The notes beneath the pieces are model-generated. The model did no database searches, was not told where the DNA came from, and saw nothing but the letters and a program-made list of their open reading frames with translations. The translations under genes and the position numbers were made by a program. This document shows positions 1 through 9,493 of a stretch of 38,945 nucleotides of DNA, piece after piece (the stretch's first letter is position 1; every line of letters starts with the position of its first letter). Origin of the DNA: an uncultured Streptococcus sp. (GTDB lineage Bacteria; Bacillota; Bacilli; Lactobacillales; Streptococcaceae); NCBI GenBank assembly GCA_934201655.1, contig CAKPXD010000003.1, forward strand, positions 1-38,945. Reading direction: 5' to 3'.

Positions 1-141
<141 letters not shown>

Positions 142-187
142 TCACAATTCATCAAGAATGAGTATTATCGTTCACACGACAAAGTTC

Positions 188-216
188 ATTTTACCACAAT
201 TTCTCAATATTATCAA
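188..216 (-). promoter_or_regulatory. rpsB promoter
   Basis: On the minus strand TTGATA (216-211) is followed after 17 bases by TAAAAT (193-188), with a TGG extension in front of the -10. The predicted start lies about 110 bases upstream of rpsB, leaving a sizeable leader. Long leaders before ribosomal protein genes are often autoregulatory, but I see no convincing conserved fold here. Confidence 0.65.
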
Positions 217-259
217 GCTATTTTGATGGTTTTTTAGCAGAACTTCTCAATTTTAAGAC

Positions 260-290
260 AAGAAAAGAGACTCGGAAAGAGTCTCAATTT
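260..290 (-). terminator. pcsB terminator
   Basis: A perfect 7-bp stem GAGACTC/GAGTCTC (267-273 with 279-285) with a 5-base loop lies just past the pcsB stop codon. On the minus strand it is followed by a T-rich stretch. Confidence 0.8.
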
Positions 291-295
291 TTTCA

Positions 296-1504
296 TTAGT
301 TTGGATAGATGTAAGTAACATAACCTTCAGAAGTTGTAGTTGGGTTGAACCATCCACGTTTGTTACCGATTGTACGATCTCCACCGTAGTTAGATTCTGA
401 TACTTGGATACTTGATGATGATGAAACAGCTGTAACAACCGCTACGTGTCCATAGCCACCATCATTCCAACATGCAATCGCACCAACTTGTGGTTGAGAA
501 CCAGTACGGAAACCTGCTGCAGCTGCACTTGTTGCCCACTGCGCTCCGTTACCCCAGTAATCTCCAGCCCAAGGTGCCAATGTTTTAGCTCCCCATGTAC
601 ATTCACCTGTTGGATAACTTGAAGCGTTTGTACTATATGTAGGACGTTGGCTTACAGGAGTTGGTGCAGGTGTGTAACTTGAGTCATCATCTGATGAAGA
701 TGAAGAACTTGAAGTTGCTTGTACTTGTGCTGCAAATGTTGTGTTTGCTGAAGCTGCAACTGTTTGTTGTTGACTTGTTTGTTGAGCTTTGTAAGCTGCT
801 TCTGCTTCTGCCGCTGCTTTTGCTTCTGCCTCAGCTGCCGCCTTTTTCTCTAGCAAGGTAGCTTTTTCACTTTCTGCAGTAGCTTTTTCTGCTGCAAGAT
901 TTAACTCAGCCACTTTCAATTCAGCTTGTTTTGTTGTCAAAGCTTGGGCGTCATCTGCAAGTGTTTGTTGGTTGGCAATAACTGTGTTGATTGCCTCATT
1001 GTTAGCAACTTGTTTCTCAGCAATAGCTTTTTTATCTTCTTTTTGTTGTTGCAACATTTTGTTGTTAGCTGATACAATTTCACTCATAGCTGCTACACGA
1101 GAAATAGCTTCTGTGATTGAGTTAGAGTTAATAATTGTATTAATGTAGCTTGTAGCAGTTCCGTTAGTTTGTGCACTACGAGCTTGGTTTTCAAGCGATT
1201 CATTACGAGCTACGATATTTTTTGAAAGCTCTGTGATTTCACCTTCAAGTTTTTTAGATTCTTCTTGAAGAGTTTCATTCTCAGTTTGCAACTTTTCTTG
1301 TTCTGTTTGAATAGCTGTAACTTGAGTTTGAATCTCATCAACTTGTTTTTGAGCTTCCTTTTGTTGCGTTGTCAACTCACTAATTTTGCTATCTTGAGCT
1401 GCAATTTTTTCATCTGTTGTGTTAGCTTTAACACTTGAAAGAACAGCTCCTTGTGAAACCAATACTGTACTTAACAAAAGTGATGCTAGAATTTTTTTCT
1501 TCAT
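296..1504 (-). CDS. pcsB: Peptidoglycan hydrolase PcsB, cell-separation CHAP protein
   Basis: Secreted cell-wall hydrolase required for daughter-cell separation; in pneumococcus it works with FtsEX at the septum. The 402-aa protein shows a signal peptide (residues 1-27, cleavage after VKA). A long coiled coil rich in Glu, Lys, Gln and Ala follows (about 30-235). Next is a low-complexity Ser/Asp/Pro linker, then a C-terminal CHAP domain. Catalytic Cys302 sits in GECTWGA and His353 in GYGHVAVV. The length is about 10 residues over the pneumococcal protein as I remember it. The start follows GAAGGAG. A WalR-type box upstream fits the known WalRK (VicRK) control of pcsB. It lies downstream of mreCD, with its own promoter. 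Confidence 0.96.
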   Translation of the reverse strand: MKKKILASLLLSTVLVSQGAVLSSVKANTTDEKIAAQDSKISELTTQQKEAQKQVDEIQTQVTAIQTEQEKLQTENETLQEESKKLEGEITELSKNIVARNESLENQARSAQTNGTATSYINTIINSNSITEAISRVAAMSEIVSANNKMLQQQKEDKKAIAEKQVANNEAINTVIANQQTLADDAQALTTKQAELKVAELNLAAEKATAESEKATLLEKKAAAEAEAKAAAEAEAAYKAQQTSQQQTVAASANTTFAAQVQATSSSSSSSDDDSSYTPAPTPVSQRPTYSTNASSYPTGECTWGAKTLAPWAGDYWGNGAQWATSAAAAGFRTGSQPQVGAIACWNDGGYGHVAVVTAVSSSSSIQVSESNYGGDRTIGNKRGWFNPTTTSEGYVTYIYPN

Positions 1505-1539
1505 ATGTATAAATACTCCTTCTTAAAAAAGACAATACT

Positions 1540-1583
1540 AGTATATCAAAAAAAGGCCTAATAAATATTACGCCTTTATTACA
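1540..1583 (-). promoter_or_regulatory. pcsB promoter with WalR (VicR) box
   Basis: On the minus strand TGTAAT-N5-CGTAAT (1583-1567) matches the WalR direct-repeat consensus TGTWAH-N5-TGTWAH with one mismatch. It lies upstream of a TATACT -10 (1545-1540). No good -35 is present, as expected for an activator-dependent promoter. WalR control of pcsB is established in S. pneumoniae; here it is inferred from the site. Confidence 0.75.
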
Positions 1584-1597
1584 GTTTTGTTTCTTTC

Positions 1598-2092
1598 TTA
1601 TAGATATATTTTTTCAAAAATATATTGGAAAACTATCATCCATATAAAATTCAATATCATAGTAGGACCCAGACTATAAACTATAAAAACAGGTAGATTT
1701 TCAGCAGTCAATCCTACCAGGTGTGCTAGGATAAAGCTAGCAAATTCAAATGTAAAAGTCATCATTAAAATAGCTAATAATCTTGTCCATCTATTTAACA
1801 AAATAACAGAGTTGCTTTTATATACGATTGCTCCAATAATCACAAAAAGAAGACTGGCTATCCCTATCAGATGGAAGAAATAGATATCGTATATAAGTCC
1901 TAGAACCAAGCAATAGGCCAAAAACAGATATTCTGATACTTCTATTGTTTCGAATAATAAAAAGATGAAGATAAAGTGGCTTACAATTTGAAGATGTGGA
2001 AAAAAGCTATTTACAAATTGTCCTAAGTGGCTATCTATTAAAATGATTACGGGTAAGAGCAAAAACATCCCTATTTGCTTAAAAAGTCTCAT
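1598..2092 (-). CDS. mreD: Rod shape-determining protein MreD
   Basis: A 164-aa very hydrophobic protein with about five to six membrane segments, matching MreD in length and in its position directly after mreC. MreD is the membrane partner of MreC in the peripheral (elongasome) peptidoglycan machinery; in ovococci the pair works without MreB. The start codon overlaps the mreC stop by four bases (ATGA arrangement), so the two are translationally coupled. About 90 bases follow before pcsB and include the pcsB promoter. Confidence 0.9.
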   Translation of the reverse strand: MRLFKQIGMFLLLPVIILIDSHLGQFVNSFFPHLQIVSHFIFIFLLFETIEVSEYLFLAYCLVLGLIYDIYFFHLIGIASLLFVIIGAIVYKSNSVILLNRWTRLLAILMMTFTFEFASFILAHLVGLTAENLPVFIVYSLGPTMILNFIWMIVFQYIFEKIYL

Positions 2093-2910
2093 GATGGATT
2101 CCCCACTAACTCTACGACTTTAAGATTCATTGGATCAGCTTGCATTTTAACCATAACTTCTCTTGTCAGATAATCATTGGTAGGGGTCACAGATACGACT
2201 TCTCCTACAGGAATGTCTGTGACATTGAAGTTCCCCAAACCTCCAGTTACTACTTTATCACCTTGACTAATATCTCCACTATTATTTAGCTGACTAATTT
2301 TCAGTAGTTCTTTTTCCTTGTCATAGCCAACGATAATACCATAAATACTACTAGATCCATGCTGAATTTTAACAGAAATTTTCTCTGTATTTTCAGCATT
2401 TGTTAATAAATTGACCACAGTTGAGTTGTCTTCTACTTTTTCAACGCTTCCAACCAATCCTCCACCAGAAACAACAAGCATACTAGTTGTTACACCTTGT
2501 TGCGAACCAACATTAACTGTTAATTCTTGTTTCCAAGTCGCCGGAGTTCTCATGATAACATCCGCAGCAATTAGCTTAGTCGCATTCAATTTTGACTTCA
2601 TATCTAGTAATTGACGCAGTTGTTCATTTTCTTCTTTTAAGCGATCTGCTTCATTCTTTTCCTTTTCCATTTGATAGAATTCTTTTTTGAGAGTTTCATT
2701 CTCATTGTAAGCTCTCGTCAAATTTCCTAAATCTGACTTTGTAGATTCTAACCATTGAAATGGTTTTTGCACAATTCTATCTATCAGAGAAATGCCATCT
2801 CCAGCTTTTGTCACAACTGTACTTGATTTCGTCATTACTAAAAGAACAGAAACTACTAACACAACGACAAATAGAACAATGATATATTTTGATTTTTTAA
2901 AATGGTTCAT
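2089..2910 (-). CDS. mreC: Cell shape-determining protein MreC
   Basis: A 273-aa bitopic membrane protein with a short basic N-terminus and one membrane helix (about 10-28). A coiled coil (about 65-110, rich in KEKNEADRLKEENEQL-type heptads) follows, then the MreC beta-barrel domain with conserved VGSQQGV and VVTGGLGNFNV-like segments. It scaffolds peripheral peptidoglycan synthesis with MreD, PBP2b and RodA at midcell. It sits 31 bases after ecfT and overlaps mreD. No MreB gene accompanies it, as is normal for ovoid streptococci. Confidence 0.94.
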   Translation of the reverse strand: MNHFKKSKYIIVLFVVVLVVSVLLVMTKSSTVVTKAGDGISLIDRIVQKPFQWLESTKSDLGNLTRAYNENETLKKEFYQMEKEKNEADRLKEENEQLRQLLDMKSKLNATKLIAADVIMRTPATWKQELTVNVGSQQGVTTSMLVVSGGGLVGSVEKVEDNSTVVNLLTNAENTEKISVKIQHGSSSIYGIIVGYDKEKELLKISQLNNSGDISQGDKVVTGGLGNFNVTDIPVGEVVSVTPTNDYLTREVMVKMQADPMNLKVVELVGNPS

Positions 2911-2941
2911 ACCTCTACCCTATCTCATTCTATACTTCACT

Positions 2942-3736
2942 TTAGGATTTCAACAAAAATAGAATCAAACCCAACACACATACAAGGAGTAAGGCCACAC
3001 TATCTCTATTCATCCAATTCAACTGCCGGTACTGACTGCGTCCGTTCCCACCTTGATATCCTCTAGCCTCCATGGCTGTAGCAAGAGAATCCGCTCGTTT
3101 CAAACTAGTAGCGAATAAAGGAATCAAAATAGGAATCATAGCCTTAACTTTTTGGATTATATTCCCTTCTCCAAAATCAACACCACGCGCCTTTTGAGCG
3201 TTCATAATTCGAATCGTATCATCCATTAAGGTTGGTACAAAACGTAAACTCATAGACAACATGAGTCCGATTTCATGAACAGGAACCTTAAATCTTTTCA
3301 AGGGTCCAAGCAAGGACTCAACTGCTGTAGCCAAGCTTAATGGCATGGTTGTCAAGGTAAGCAAAGTTGAGAAAAAGATAATCAACACAAAGCGGCAAAA
3401 AATAATTCCCGCCTGCTCAATGCCATGACTCGTGATTTTAATAAACCCCATCTCGAACAAGACATCTCCACCAGAGATAAAGAAAAGTTGAAAAAGGGTT
3501 GTAAAAGCAATCAGAAAAAACATGGACCGCAAACCTTTTATGAAAAAGGATAAGGGAACCTCAGATAAGGCTACAAATATACCTGTTACAACGAAAAGGA
3601 TCAGATTAGTTATTGGATTATTGGCCCAAAAAACGATCATAATCAATAAAATCATTGCCACTAACTTACTACGAGGATCCAAACGATGAACAATCGAATT
3701 TCCTGGTATGTAACGACCTAAAATCATGTTATCCAT
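2942..3736 (-). CDS. ecfT: ECF transporter transmembrane component EcfT
   Basis: A 264-aa membrane protein, the shared T component of group II energy-coupling-factor importers. It couples the EcfA1/EcfA2 ATPases to interchangeable substrate-binding S proteins for vitamins and cofactors. Hydrophobic segments dominate. The CbiQ-family coupling motif is seen as [10 protein letters not shown] (about 182-191) and [10 protein letters not shown] (about 221-230), the two Ala-Arg-Gly coupling helices. The start at 3736 has AAGGAG eight bases upstream and overlaps the end of ecfA2 by 8 bases. No S-component gene is adjacent, which is usual for the housekeeping ECF module. Confidence 0.95.
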   Translation of the reverse strand: MDNMILGRYIPGNSIVHRLDPRSKLVAMILLIMIVFWANNPITNLILFVVTGIFVALSEVPLSFFIKGLRSMFFLIAFTTLFQLFFISGGDVLFEMGFIKITSHGIEQAGIIFCRFVLIIFFSTLLTLTTMPLSLATAVESLLGPLKRFKVPVHEIGLMLSMSLRFVPTLMDDTIRIMNAQKARGVDFGEGNIIQKVKAMIPILIPLFATSLKRADSLATAMEARGYQGGNGRSQYRQLNWMNRDSVALLLVCVLGLILFLLKS

Positions 3737-4568
3737 TAATGAACTCCTTAAACTCCTCTATCGTTATCGGCAATTGTTTAAAAGAAACTCCTCGTTCAGC
3801 TAGCCTTTGAGCAAATCTTGTGATTTTTGGAACACCTAATTGGATTTTTTCCATGAATTCGACATTTTGAAAAACAAGACTTGGCTTCCCACTCTTGACC
3901 AATTTTCCTTTTTCCATCACATAAACTTGGTCAGCAAATTCGGCCACGTCATCCATCAGATGGGTCACTAAAACAATCGTGATACCATCCTGATGAAGTT
4001 TTTTAAACAAGGACATTAACTCTTTTCGACCAATTGGATCCAAACCAGCTGTTGGCTCATCTAAGACCAAAATGCTAGGCTCCATCGCCAAAATACCAGC
4101 AATCGCAACCCTTCTCATTTGTCCGCCTGAAAGTTCAAAGGGACTACGTCCAAAGAGTGACTCATCAATCCCTACTAAAGCTAGTTTTTCACGCGCAATA
4201 GCTTCTGCCTCTTCTACAGAAACTCCAAAATTTTGAGGTCCAAAAGCCACATCTTTTAAGACAGTCTCCTCAAAGATTTGATTTTCTGCAAACTGAAAGA
4301 CTAAGCCCACTTGTTTGCGAATTTGACGAATTTGCTTATTGACGGATGTTGATGTAATTAATGTATCAAAGACACGAACACTTCCCTTTGTGGGAACCAA
4401 CAAACCATTCAAAAGTTGAAGAATTGTAGATTTCCCGCTTCCTGTATGCCCAATAATTGCTGTATAAGATCCATCCTCTATTGACAAATTAACATCGGAC
4501 AAGGCAGCTGAGGCAAAGGGGGTACCTTCCTGATACGTATAACTCACATTGTCTAGAATAATTCCCAT
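3729..4568 (-). CDS. ecfA2: ECF transporter ATPase EcfA2
   Basis: A 279-aa ABC ATPase of the energy-coupling-factor module. Walker A GHTGSGKS is at residues 40-47, the Q-loop in [12 protein letters not shown], signature LSGGQ, Walker [12 protein letters not shown] and the switch His in VTHLMDDV. It pairs with EcfA1 as a heterodimer under EcfT. The start is preceded by GAGGAGG and overlaps the 3' end of ecfA1 by 16 bases, so the pair is tightly coupled. All catalytic motifs appear intact. Confidence 0.95.
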   Translation of the reverse strand: MGIILDNVSYTYQEGTPFASAALSDVNLSIEDGSYTAIIGHTGSGKSTILQLLNGLLVPTKGSVRVFDTLITSTSVNKQIRQIRKQVGLVFQFAENQIFEETVLKDVAFGPQNFGVSVEEAEAIAREKLALVGIDESLFGRSPFELSGGQMRRVAIAGILAMEPSILVLDEPTAGLDPIGRKELMSLFKKLHQDGITIVLVTHLMDDVAEFADQVYVMEKGKLVKSGKPSLVFQNVEFMEKIQLGVPKITRFAQRLAERGVSFKQLPITIEEFKEFING

Positions 4569-5380
4569 AAAGCCTCCTCGAGCTCCTCTTCGGTCAGGTA
4601 GTGCTCTGGTAATTTCAAGCCACTAGTACGTAGCGATTCTTTTAATTGGTTGACAAAGGGTTGATCTAAACCAATTTGATCTAAATCTGACCTAGAAAAT
4701 AGTTCTCTAGGAGTACTAGTTGATTCGATTTCTCCTTTTTTCATCACCAAAACACGGTCACTCATGGCCACCTCATCTAGGTCATGCGTAATGGAGATTA
4801 CTGTCATTTGGTGATCTTGGCGAATCTTTTGGACAATCTTAATCAACTCTAGTCGTCCCTCTGGATCCAACATGCTTGTAGCCTCATCCAAAATTAAAAT
4901 GTCTGGTCGCAGAGCAACAACTCCTGCGATAGACACTCTCTGTTTTTGGCCACCTGACAAGCGAGCTGGTTCCTTTTTAGAAAATTCAGCCATCCCAACT
5001 AATGACAGAGCTTCAGAAACTCGCTTCTTCATCTCTTCAAGTGGAATCCCTTGATTTTCAAGCCCAAAAGCAACGTCATCTTCTACGGTTGCCCCCACGA
5101 ATTGGTTATCAGGATTTTGAAATACCATACCAATCTTACGTCTTTTTTCCCAGACGTTTTCCGGAGTTAGGCAATCACCGTCTATCCAAATTTCTCCAGA
5201 TTCCGCTTCTAGCAAACCGTCAATCAAGCGAACAGTTGTTGATTTTCCACTACCATTATGACCAACGATAGACAACCATTCTCCACGTTTCACGTGAAAC
5301 GAAATGTTATGAACATCATAGTGTTCTTGATCTGCCTGGTATCGAAATGACAGATTCTTAATTTCAATAATCGATTCCAT
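4553..5380 (-). CDS. ecfA1: ECF transporter ATPase EcfA1
   Basis: A 275-aa ABC ATPase, partner of EcfA2. Walker A GHNGSGKS is at 40-47, the Q-loop in [22 protein letters not shown] as the signature, [11 protein letters not shown] as Walker B and ITHDLDEV with the switch His. The start codon lies two bases after the pgsA stop, so it is read from the same transcript. An almost perfect parS palindrome is embedded in codons around 27-32 (5286-5301), so the DNA carries a second, non-coding function at this point. Confidence 0.95.
   Translation of the reverse strand: MESIIEIKNLSFRYQADQEHYDVHNISFHVKRGEWLSIVGHNGSGKSTTVRLIDGLLEAESGEIWIDGDCLTPENVWEKRRKIGMVFQNPDNQFVGATVEDDVAFGLENQGIPLEEMKKRVSEALSLVGMAEFSKKEPARLSGGQKQRVSIAGVVALRPDILILDEATSMLDPEGRLELIKIVQKIRQDHQMTVISITHDLDEVAMSDRVLVMKKGEIESTSTPRELFSRSDLDQIGLDQPFVNQLKESLRTSGLKLPEHYLTEEELEEALWELF
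5286..5301. other. parS-like ParB-binding site inside ecfA1
   Basis: A 16-bp perfect palindrome CGTTTCACGTGAAACG. It differs from the bacterial parS consensus TGTTTCACGTGAAACA only at the two outermost, least critical positions. It overlaps coding sequence for HVKRGE in EcfA1. It lies about 19 kb from oriC, within the usual range of origin-proximal parS clusters. Confidence 0.8.
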
Positions 5381-5382
5381 AT

Positions 5383-5925
5383 CTAGCGAAAGGTTCCTTT
5401 AAACAAATACGTGCTTCCCTTGAAGTAATCATAACCAGAATAAACTGTAAAGAACAAAGCGATATAAAGAGTTATCTGACCAAGTAAATTCCAATGAAAT
5501 AACAAGAAGATAATCGCAAACATCTGGCTAAATGTTTTGATTTTTCCTGGCATTGCTGCAGCTAAAACAGTTCCACCAGTTTCAACTAAGAGTAGGCGCA
5601 ACCCAGTAACAGCAAGTTCTCGGCAAATGATAACAGCTACTACCCAAGCAGGAGCCATATTTAGACCTACTAGCATGATAAATGCTGACATAACTAACAA
5701 TTTATCTGCCATTGGATCTGCGAATTTCCCAAAATTGCTAACTACTTGCCATTTTCTAGCTAAATAGCCATCTAGATAGTCAGTGATACTGGCAATGGCA
5801 AAAATAATTGCTGCTATTTTATGTAACACAGGAGACTGTCCAAATGATAGAAGAAGAAGAACAAAAATCGGAATAAATAAAATTCTACCAAGCGTAAGTA
5901 TGTTAGGAATATTCTCTTTTTTCAT
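5383..5925 (-). CDS. pgsA: CDP-diacylglycerol-glycerol-3-phosphate 3-phosphatidyltransferase
   Basis: A 180-aa integral membrane enzyme that makes phosphatidylglycerophosphate from CDP-diacylglycerol and glycerol-3-phosphate, the committed step to phosphatidylglycerol. The full CDP-alcohol phosphotransferase signature is present: D49, D52-G53, A56-R57, G66, D70 and D74 in the segment TDYLDGYLAR...GKFADPMAD. Several membrane helices surround it. It follows rodZ by 11 bases and precedes ecfA1 by two, in the same minus-strand operon. Confidence 0.95.
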   Translation of the reverse strand: MKKENIPNILTLGRILFIPIFVLLLLSFGQSPVLHKIAAIIFAIASITDYLDGYLARKWQVVSNFGKFADPMADKLLVMSAFIMLVGLNMAPAWVVAVIICRELAVTGLRLLLVETGGTVLAAAMPGKIKTFSQMFAIIFLLFHWNLLGQITLYIALFFTVYSGYDYFKGSTYLFKGTFR

Positions 5926-5936
5926 GTTATCCTTCC

Positions 5937-6764
5937 TTAATTTGAACTTAATTTCAATGTAATCCAGCCAGTTTGACCAGTTAATTTCGAAGTATCAATT
6001 TCCTGATTATCGATCTTGATTTTCACGCCTTTGACAACACCTAATGTGATAGTTACTGGAGAGCCTTTAGAAACTGTTGTTTTGGCCATCTTATTATTAG
6101 GCTCAAGAGTAGTTCCTCCAGCTAATTCAGTATCTGAAACACTAATCCAACTTGTTGCATCCGTCACAGATAGTTGAAGTTCGGCAGTATCTTTAGCAGT
6201 TTTATATTCTACCGATATAACATCTCCCTGACCAGAAACCGTCACAGTAGATGCGTCGCTAGAACTTGATGGGTTAGTAGTTTGATTGCTAGTTGTTGTT
6301 TCACTACTTGTTACACTTGTTGTCGTAGTCACAACATTATAGTTGGCTGAAGTTGTTGCTGTTGGTTGTGTTTGAATATAATTCCAAACATAATAAGAAA
6401 CAAAAATTATAATAGATAAGGAGAAGAGAATAAAGTAAAACAGAGGGAGCAAGGAACGTTTCTTGCGATTAGAACGTCTACGACCTGATAGTTCTATCTC
6501 ATCAACATCAACTTCCTCATAGGTAATCATACTCCCTGAATCATATGCATCTAAAACAAGGTTTTCATCCAACTCAACTGCCCAAGCATACTTCCTCAAA
6601 AAAGAACGTGTATAAAAAGGGCTTGGCAATTGGTCGAAATCATCTGATTCTAAAGCCTCAAGCAGATTCAGTTGAATGTCTGTCTTGCGCTGCAATTCCT
6701 CTAAACTCAAACCTTGATTGATTCTTGCTAAACGTAACACTTCACCAATTGTTTTTTTTCTCAT
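5937..6764 (-). CDS. rodZ: RodZ-like helix-turn-helix membrane protein
   Basis: A cytoskeleton/cell-shape protein of the RodZ family, 275 aa from the chosen start. It has a cytoplasmic HTH domain (about 1-75, starting MRKKTIGEVLRLAR), a basic RRRSNRKKR stretch and one membrane helix (about 105-125). An extracellular Ser/Thr-rich linker and a C-terminal DUF4115 beta domain follow. An in-frame ATG three codons upstream (6773) is only one base from the AGAAGG ribosome site, so the ATG at 6764 is preferred. Its place between yfmH and pgsA is conserved in Firmicutes. In streptococci it is linked to the peripheral wall machinery together with MreCD; here that role is inferred. Confidence 0.88.
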   Translation of the reverse strand: MRKKTIGEVLRLARINQGLSLEELQRKTDIQLNLLEALESDDFDQLPSPFYTRSFLRKYAWAVELDENLVLDAYDSGSMITYEEVDVDEIELSGRRRSNRKKRSLLPLFYFILFSLSIIIFVSYYVWNYIQTQPTATTSANYNVVTTTTSVTSSETTTSNQTTNPSSSSDASTVTVSGQGDVISVEYKTAKDTAELQLSVTDATSWISVSDTELAGGTTLEPNNKMAKTTVSKGSPVTITLGVVKGVKIKIDNQEIDTSKLTGQTGWITLKLSSN

Positions 6765-6806
6765 ACTTACCATGCCTTCTTTCTAGTTTATTTTATATTT
6801 CGATGG

Positions 6807-8087
6807 CTATAGTGGAAAAATTGTAAATTCAACTATTTCACTATTGTCGATAAAATGACGTCCTACCTCAAGAACATCATCCAAGGTCATTTCCTGTATA
6901 ATCTTTGGTAAATCAAACAGGGTTGTTTCGTCAGAATGTGACTGATATTGGGTCGCAATAAATTCTAAAGAGTTCATACTATGGATAAATTCTCCATAAA
7001 TTTCACTTTTGATTAAATCAAGATGTTCTTCCGAAATATCTGCATCAGTAACAAAACTCTGAATTGCCTTTCGGAATTGATGCGAAATAGCAACAGGTTC
7101 CTTTGTGTCCATTGTCAGCATCAAAAAGTTAAAACGTCGATTGATTTCAACTTCTAAAGATAATGAAGAATCTAATTTCCCGGTTTCATACAAACTCTGA
7201 AATCTTTTAGAGGTCCAACCAAACATCATCGTAAATAACGCTCTTAATAGAACGCTATATCGATAGCAGTCCTGATGGCCCATATCAGAATTCGTTCGAA
7301 CTCCTATTGCTAATTTAGGTGATGCAACATCCATACGAATGCTCTCAACCTTCTTTACAGGGTGTAAAGCGATTGGTTCTTTTGGATTTTGAACTATACA
7401 ACCTCCAACATCCTTTTGCGAGAAATAATTCTGTATCAACTCTAAATCAAAATTTCCAACGAGGAAAATTTGGCTATTGACAGGAGTGTAAAATTCATCA
7501 AAATTGTCCCGTAGATCCTCTAAACTAATATCTTCTATCGAATCTTCAGTCCCAACAATATCTGAAGCTAGTGGAGTTGCCGGATATAGATTTGCAAGTG
7601 TTTTAAAGAACAAGCAAGAATCAGGATCATCCTGATACATTTCGCGTTCTTGTTGAATAATATCCTTTTCTCGTTCAACAGATTCTTCAGTAATGTTAAA
7701 GCTAGTAACAAGCTCGTCAAGCAAGTCCAAACACTCAGCGACATTGTCAGAGGTTGAAAAAAGATAACTTGTATTTGTAAAACTTGTAAAAGCGTTACTT
7801 TCTGCACCTAATTTGGTAAATGCAGCCATGATATCTTCAGAATTTTCTCTTTCAAAAAGTTTATGTTCTAAAAAATGAGCAATCCCTTTAGGATATATTT
7901 TCTTTTTACTATCCCTAGCTGTAAACTCAGTGTCAACTGAACCAACATAGACAGTTACTACACCATAAACTTCGTTAAAATCATTTTTAGGAAGTAAAGA
8001 AACTGTCAATCCGTTTTCTAATTTTGCTTGATAAAGAGTTTCTTTTACAGCAGGATAATATTTCTCTTGAAAAGTAACTCTAGTCAT
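6807..8087 (-). CDS. yfmH: M16-family zinc metallopeptidase (YfmH/YmfH)
   Basis: A 426-aa member of the insulinase/processing-peptidase family. The inverted zinc motif HxxEH is intact as HFLEH at residues 71-75, followed downstream by the expected glutamate-rich region. A processing-peptidase core shows as SNAFTSFTNTSYLFST. It overlaps yfmF by four bases (ATGA). Homologous active/inactive pairs act as heterodimers. In B. subtilis this pair is linked to EF-P 5-aminopentanol modification; the substrate here cannot be told from sequence. Confidence 0.88.
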   Translation of the reverse strand: MTRVTFQEKYYPAVKETLYQAKLENGLTVSLLPKNDFNEVYGVVTVYVGSVDTEFTARDSKKKIYPKGIAHFLEHKLFERENSEDIMAAFTKLGAESNAFTSFTNTSYLFSTSDNVAECLDLLDELVTSFNITEESVEREKDIIQQEREMYQDDPDSCLFFKTLANLYPATPLASDIVGTEDSIEDISLEDLRDNFDEFYTPVNSQIFLVGNFDLELIQNYFSQKDVGGCIVQNPKEPIALHPVKKVESIRMDVASPKLAIGVRTNSDMGHQDCYRYSVLLRALFTMMFGWTSKRFQSLYETGKLDSSLSLEVEINRRFNFLMLTMDTKEPVAISHQFRKAIQSFVTDADISEEHLDLIKSEIYGEFIHSMNSLEFIATQYQSHSDETTLFDLPKIIQEMTLDDVLEVGRHFIDNSEIVEFTIFPL

Positions 8088-9334
8088 TCTGCTCCTTCCA
8101 TAAAATAGATAGCCTGCAATTTCAAACTAGATGCCGCCCTACAGATTTCATCCTTGTCAACCTGCTCTAGTCTCTCTATCAAAGTATCCAGTTCTAAAGC
8201 CGATTTACCAAAAAAGAGGCTTAAGTATTCTCTATCTATAATCGAATCTTGATTATCCTGACTCAACAACATCGTCCTACGAATCATTTCCTTAGTTTGA
8301 TTAACTTCAGCATCTGTAAATCTACCATTTTTGATAGCTAACAATTGATCATTCATCAATTTTCTTACCTTGTTTCGGTTTTGACGATTTATCCCAGCAA
8401 ACAATCTTAAAAATCCACTAAAGAGATCTAAGTGACTAGAAACAGTGTAGGCCAACCCTTCCTTTTCCCTAACTTGGGTAAACAATTTAGAGTGCGGGAA
8501 AGCTCCAAGCAAACCATTCACAAGAAGCAAGGCCATCTTTTGATCATCTCCATAACCAATTGTGCTATGATAACCCATTTCTAGAATAGACTGACCTAGG
8601 TTTTTCCTAGCAAATCCTTCTCTAAGAACAATTGAATAACCTTGCTGATATTGAATGTTTACAGTTTCTTTACGACCTGTCAAGTTAAATTTCTTCAAGT
8701 TTTCTAAGACTTCAATTTCATTAAAATCACCTAAAAAGAATAAATCAATTCTATCTTCCTTCAGCATTTTTTGAAAACTTGAATAGCAAGATTTAGAAGT
8801 CTCTTCAGAAATTCTGGCAATTAAATCTCTAGGAACTAACTGCATTGATTCCTCTTGGAAAAACAACTGATCCAATTCTTTATGCGCAAAGAAGAAAGGA
8901 TCCTCTAATTCTGATTCTAGTCTCGCCAACAATTGTTTTTTTTCAATTTCAAAGGCATTGTTCTCAAATTCATCTTCATTTGACAATGGATTAAATATGA
9001 CTTGATACAATAATTCTAAAATCTGAGCAGTTAAGACGTTTTTCTTACTTAAAAATTCATCTCGAACATAAGTCAAACTCACGTCTACTAAGTGACTTTG
9101 CCCCCTTCTATACGCATGAGTTGACAAATCTGCTCCATACAATGCTGCCAGATGTTTTCTAAGAACCTGAGCAGTTGGATAGCCTTTATTAGCAGTTTCA
9201 AGCATACTGGCACTTAGCATGCGACCAGAAATTAAATCCAGAGATAATGGAGCTGTGAAACGCATGGTTATTTTATTTGTCTTAAACTTTTTAGATTGGA
9301 TAAAATGCACTGCAATTCCAGGGAATAACTCCAT
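8084..9334 (-). CDS. yfmF: Non-catalytic M16-like partner protein (YfmF/YmfF)
   Basis: A 416-aa protein of the M16 peptidase fold. At the position of the zinc motif it reads ASMLETA (about 42-48), so the HxxEH ligands are missing and it should be catalytically inactive. This is the normal state for the first member of the YfmF-YfmH pair. It is first in a long minus-strand operon. Its start codon follows AGGAGG, and an extended -10 promoter lies 28 bases upstream. It probably completes the peptide-binding chamber of YfmH. Confidence 0.87.
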   Translation of the reverse strand: MELFPGIAVHFIQSKKFKTNKITMRFTAPLSLDLISGRMLSASMLETANKGYPTAQVLRKHLAALYGADLSTHAYRRGQSHLVDVSLTYVRDEFLSKKNVLTAQILELLYQVIFNPLSNEDEFENNAFEIEKKQLLARLESELEDPFFFAHKELDQLFFQEESMQLVPRDLIARISEETSKSCYSSFQKMLKEDRIDLFFLGDFNEIEVLENLKKFNLTGRKETVNIQYQQGYSIVLREGFARKNLGQSILEMGYHSTIGYGDDQKMALLLVNGLLGAFPHSKLFTQVREKEGLAYTVSSHLDLFSGFLRLFAGINRQNRNKVRKLMNDQLLAIKNGRFTDAEVNQTKEMIRRTMLLSQDNQDSIIDREYLSLFFGKSALELDTLIERLEQVDKDEICRAASSLKLQAIYFMEGAE

Positions 9335-9361
9335 CTTTTACCTCCTTTTACATAGAGTTCT

Positions 9362-9370
9362 ATTATACCA
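9362..9370 (-). promoter_or_regulatory. yfmF operon promoter (extended -10)
   Basis: On the minus strand TGG-TATAAT (9370-9362) precedes yfmF, with no clear -35. It is back to back with the S4/recF promoter about 100 bases away, which carries the same ATGGTATAATA core. Confidence 0.7.
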
Positions 9371-9464
9371 TGAAAACGAAAATTTTTCCCGTTCTCTTTG
9401 ACTCTTTTGAAATTAAAATCGTTTTCATATCAGTTGTTTCTTCTCAACTATTTTGTGCAAAATA

Positions 9465-9473
9465 TGGTATAAT
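9465..9473 (+). promoter_or_regulatory. yaaA-recF promoter (extended -10)
   Basis: TGG-TATAAT at 9465-9473. The predicted start near 9480 gives a short leader carrying the GAGGTG ribosome site before the ATG at 9494. Confidence 0.7.
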
Positions 9474-9493
9474 ACCAAAGATTGAGGTGAACT

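Noticed and set aside
661..861. Leu-rich open frame opposite pcsB
   Set aside because: It is the complement of the Ala/Glu-rich coiled coil and Ser linker of PcsB; low-complexity shadow without a ribosome site.
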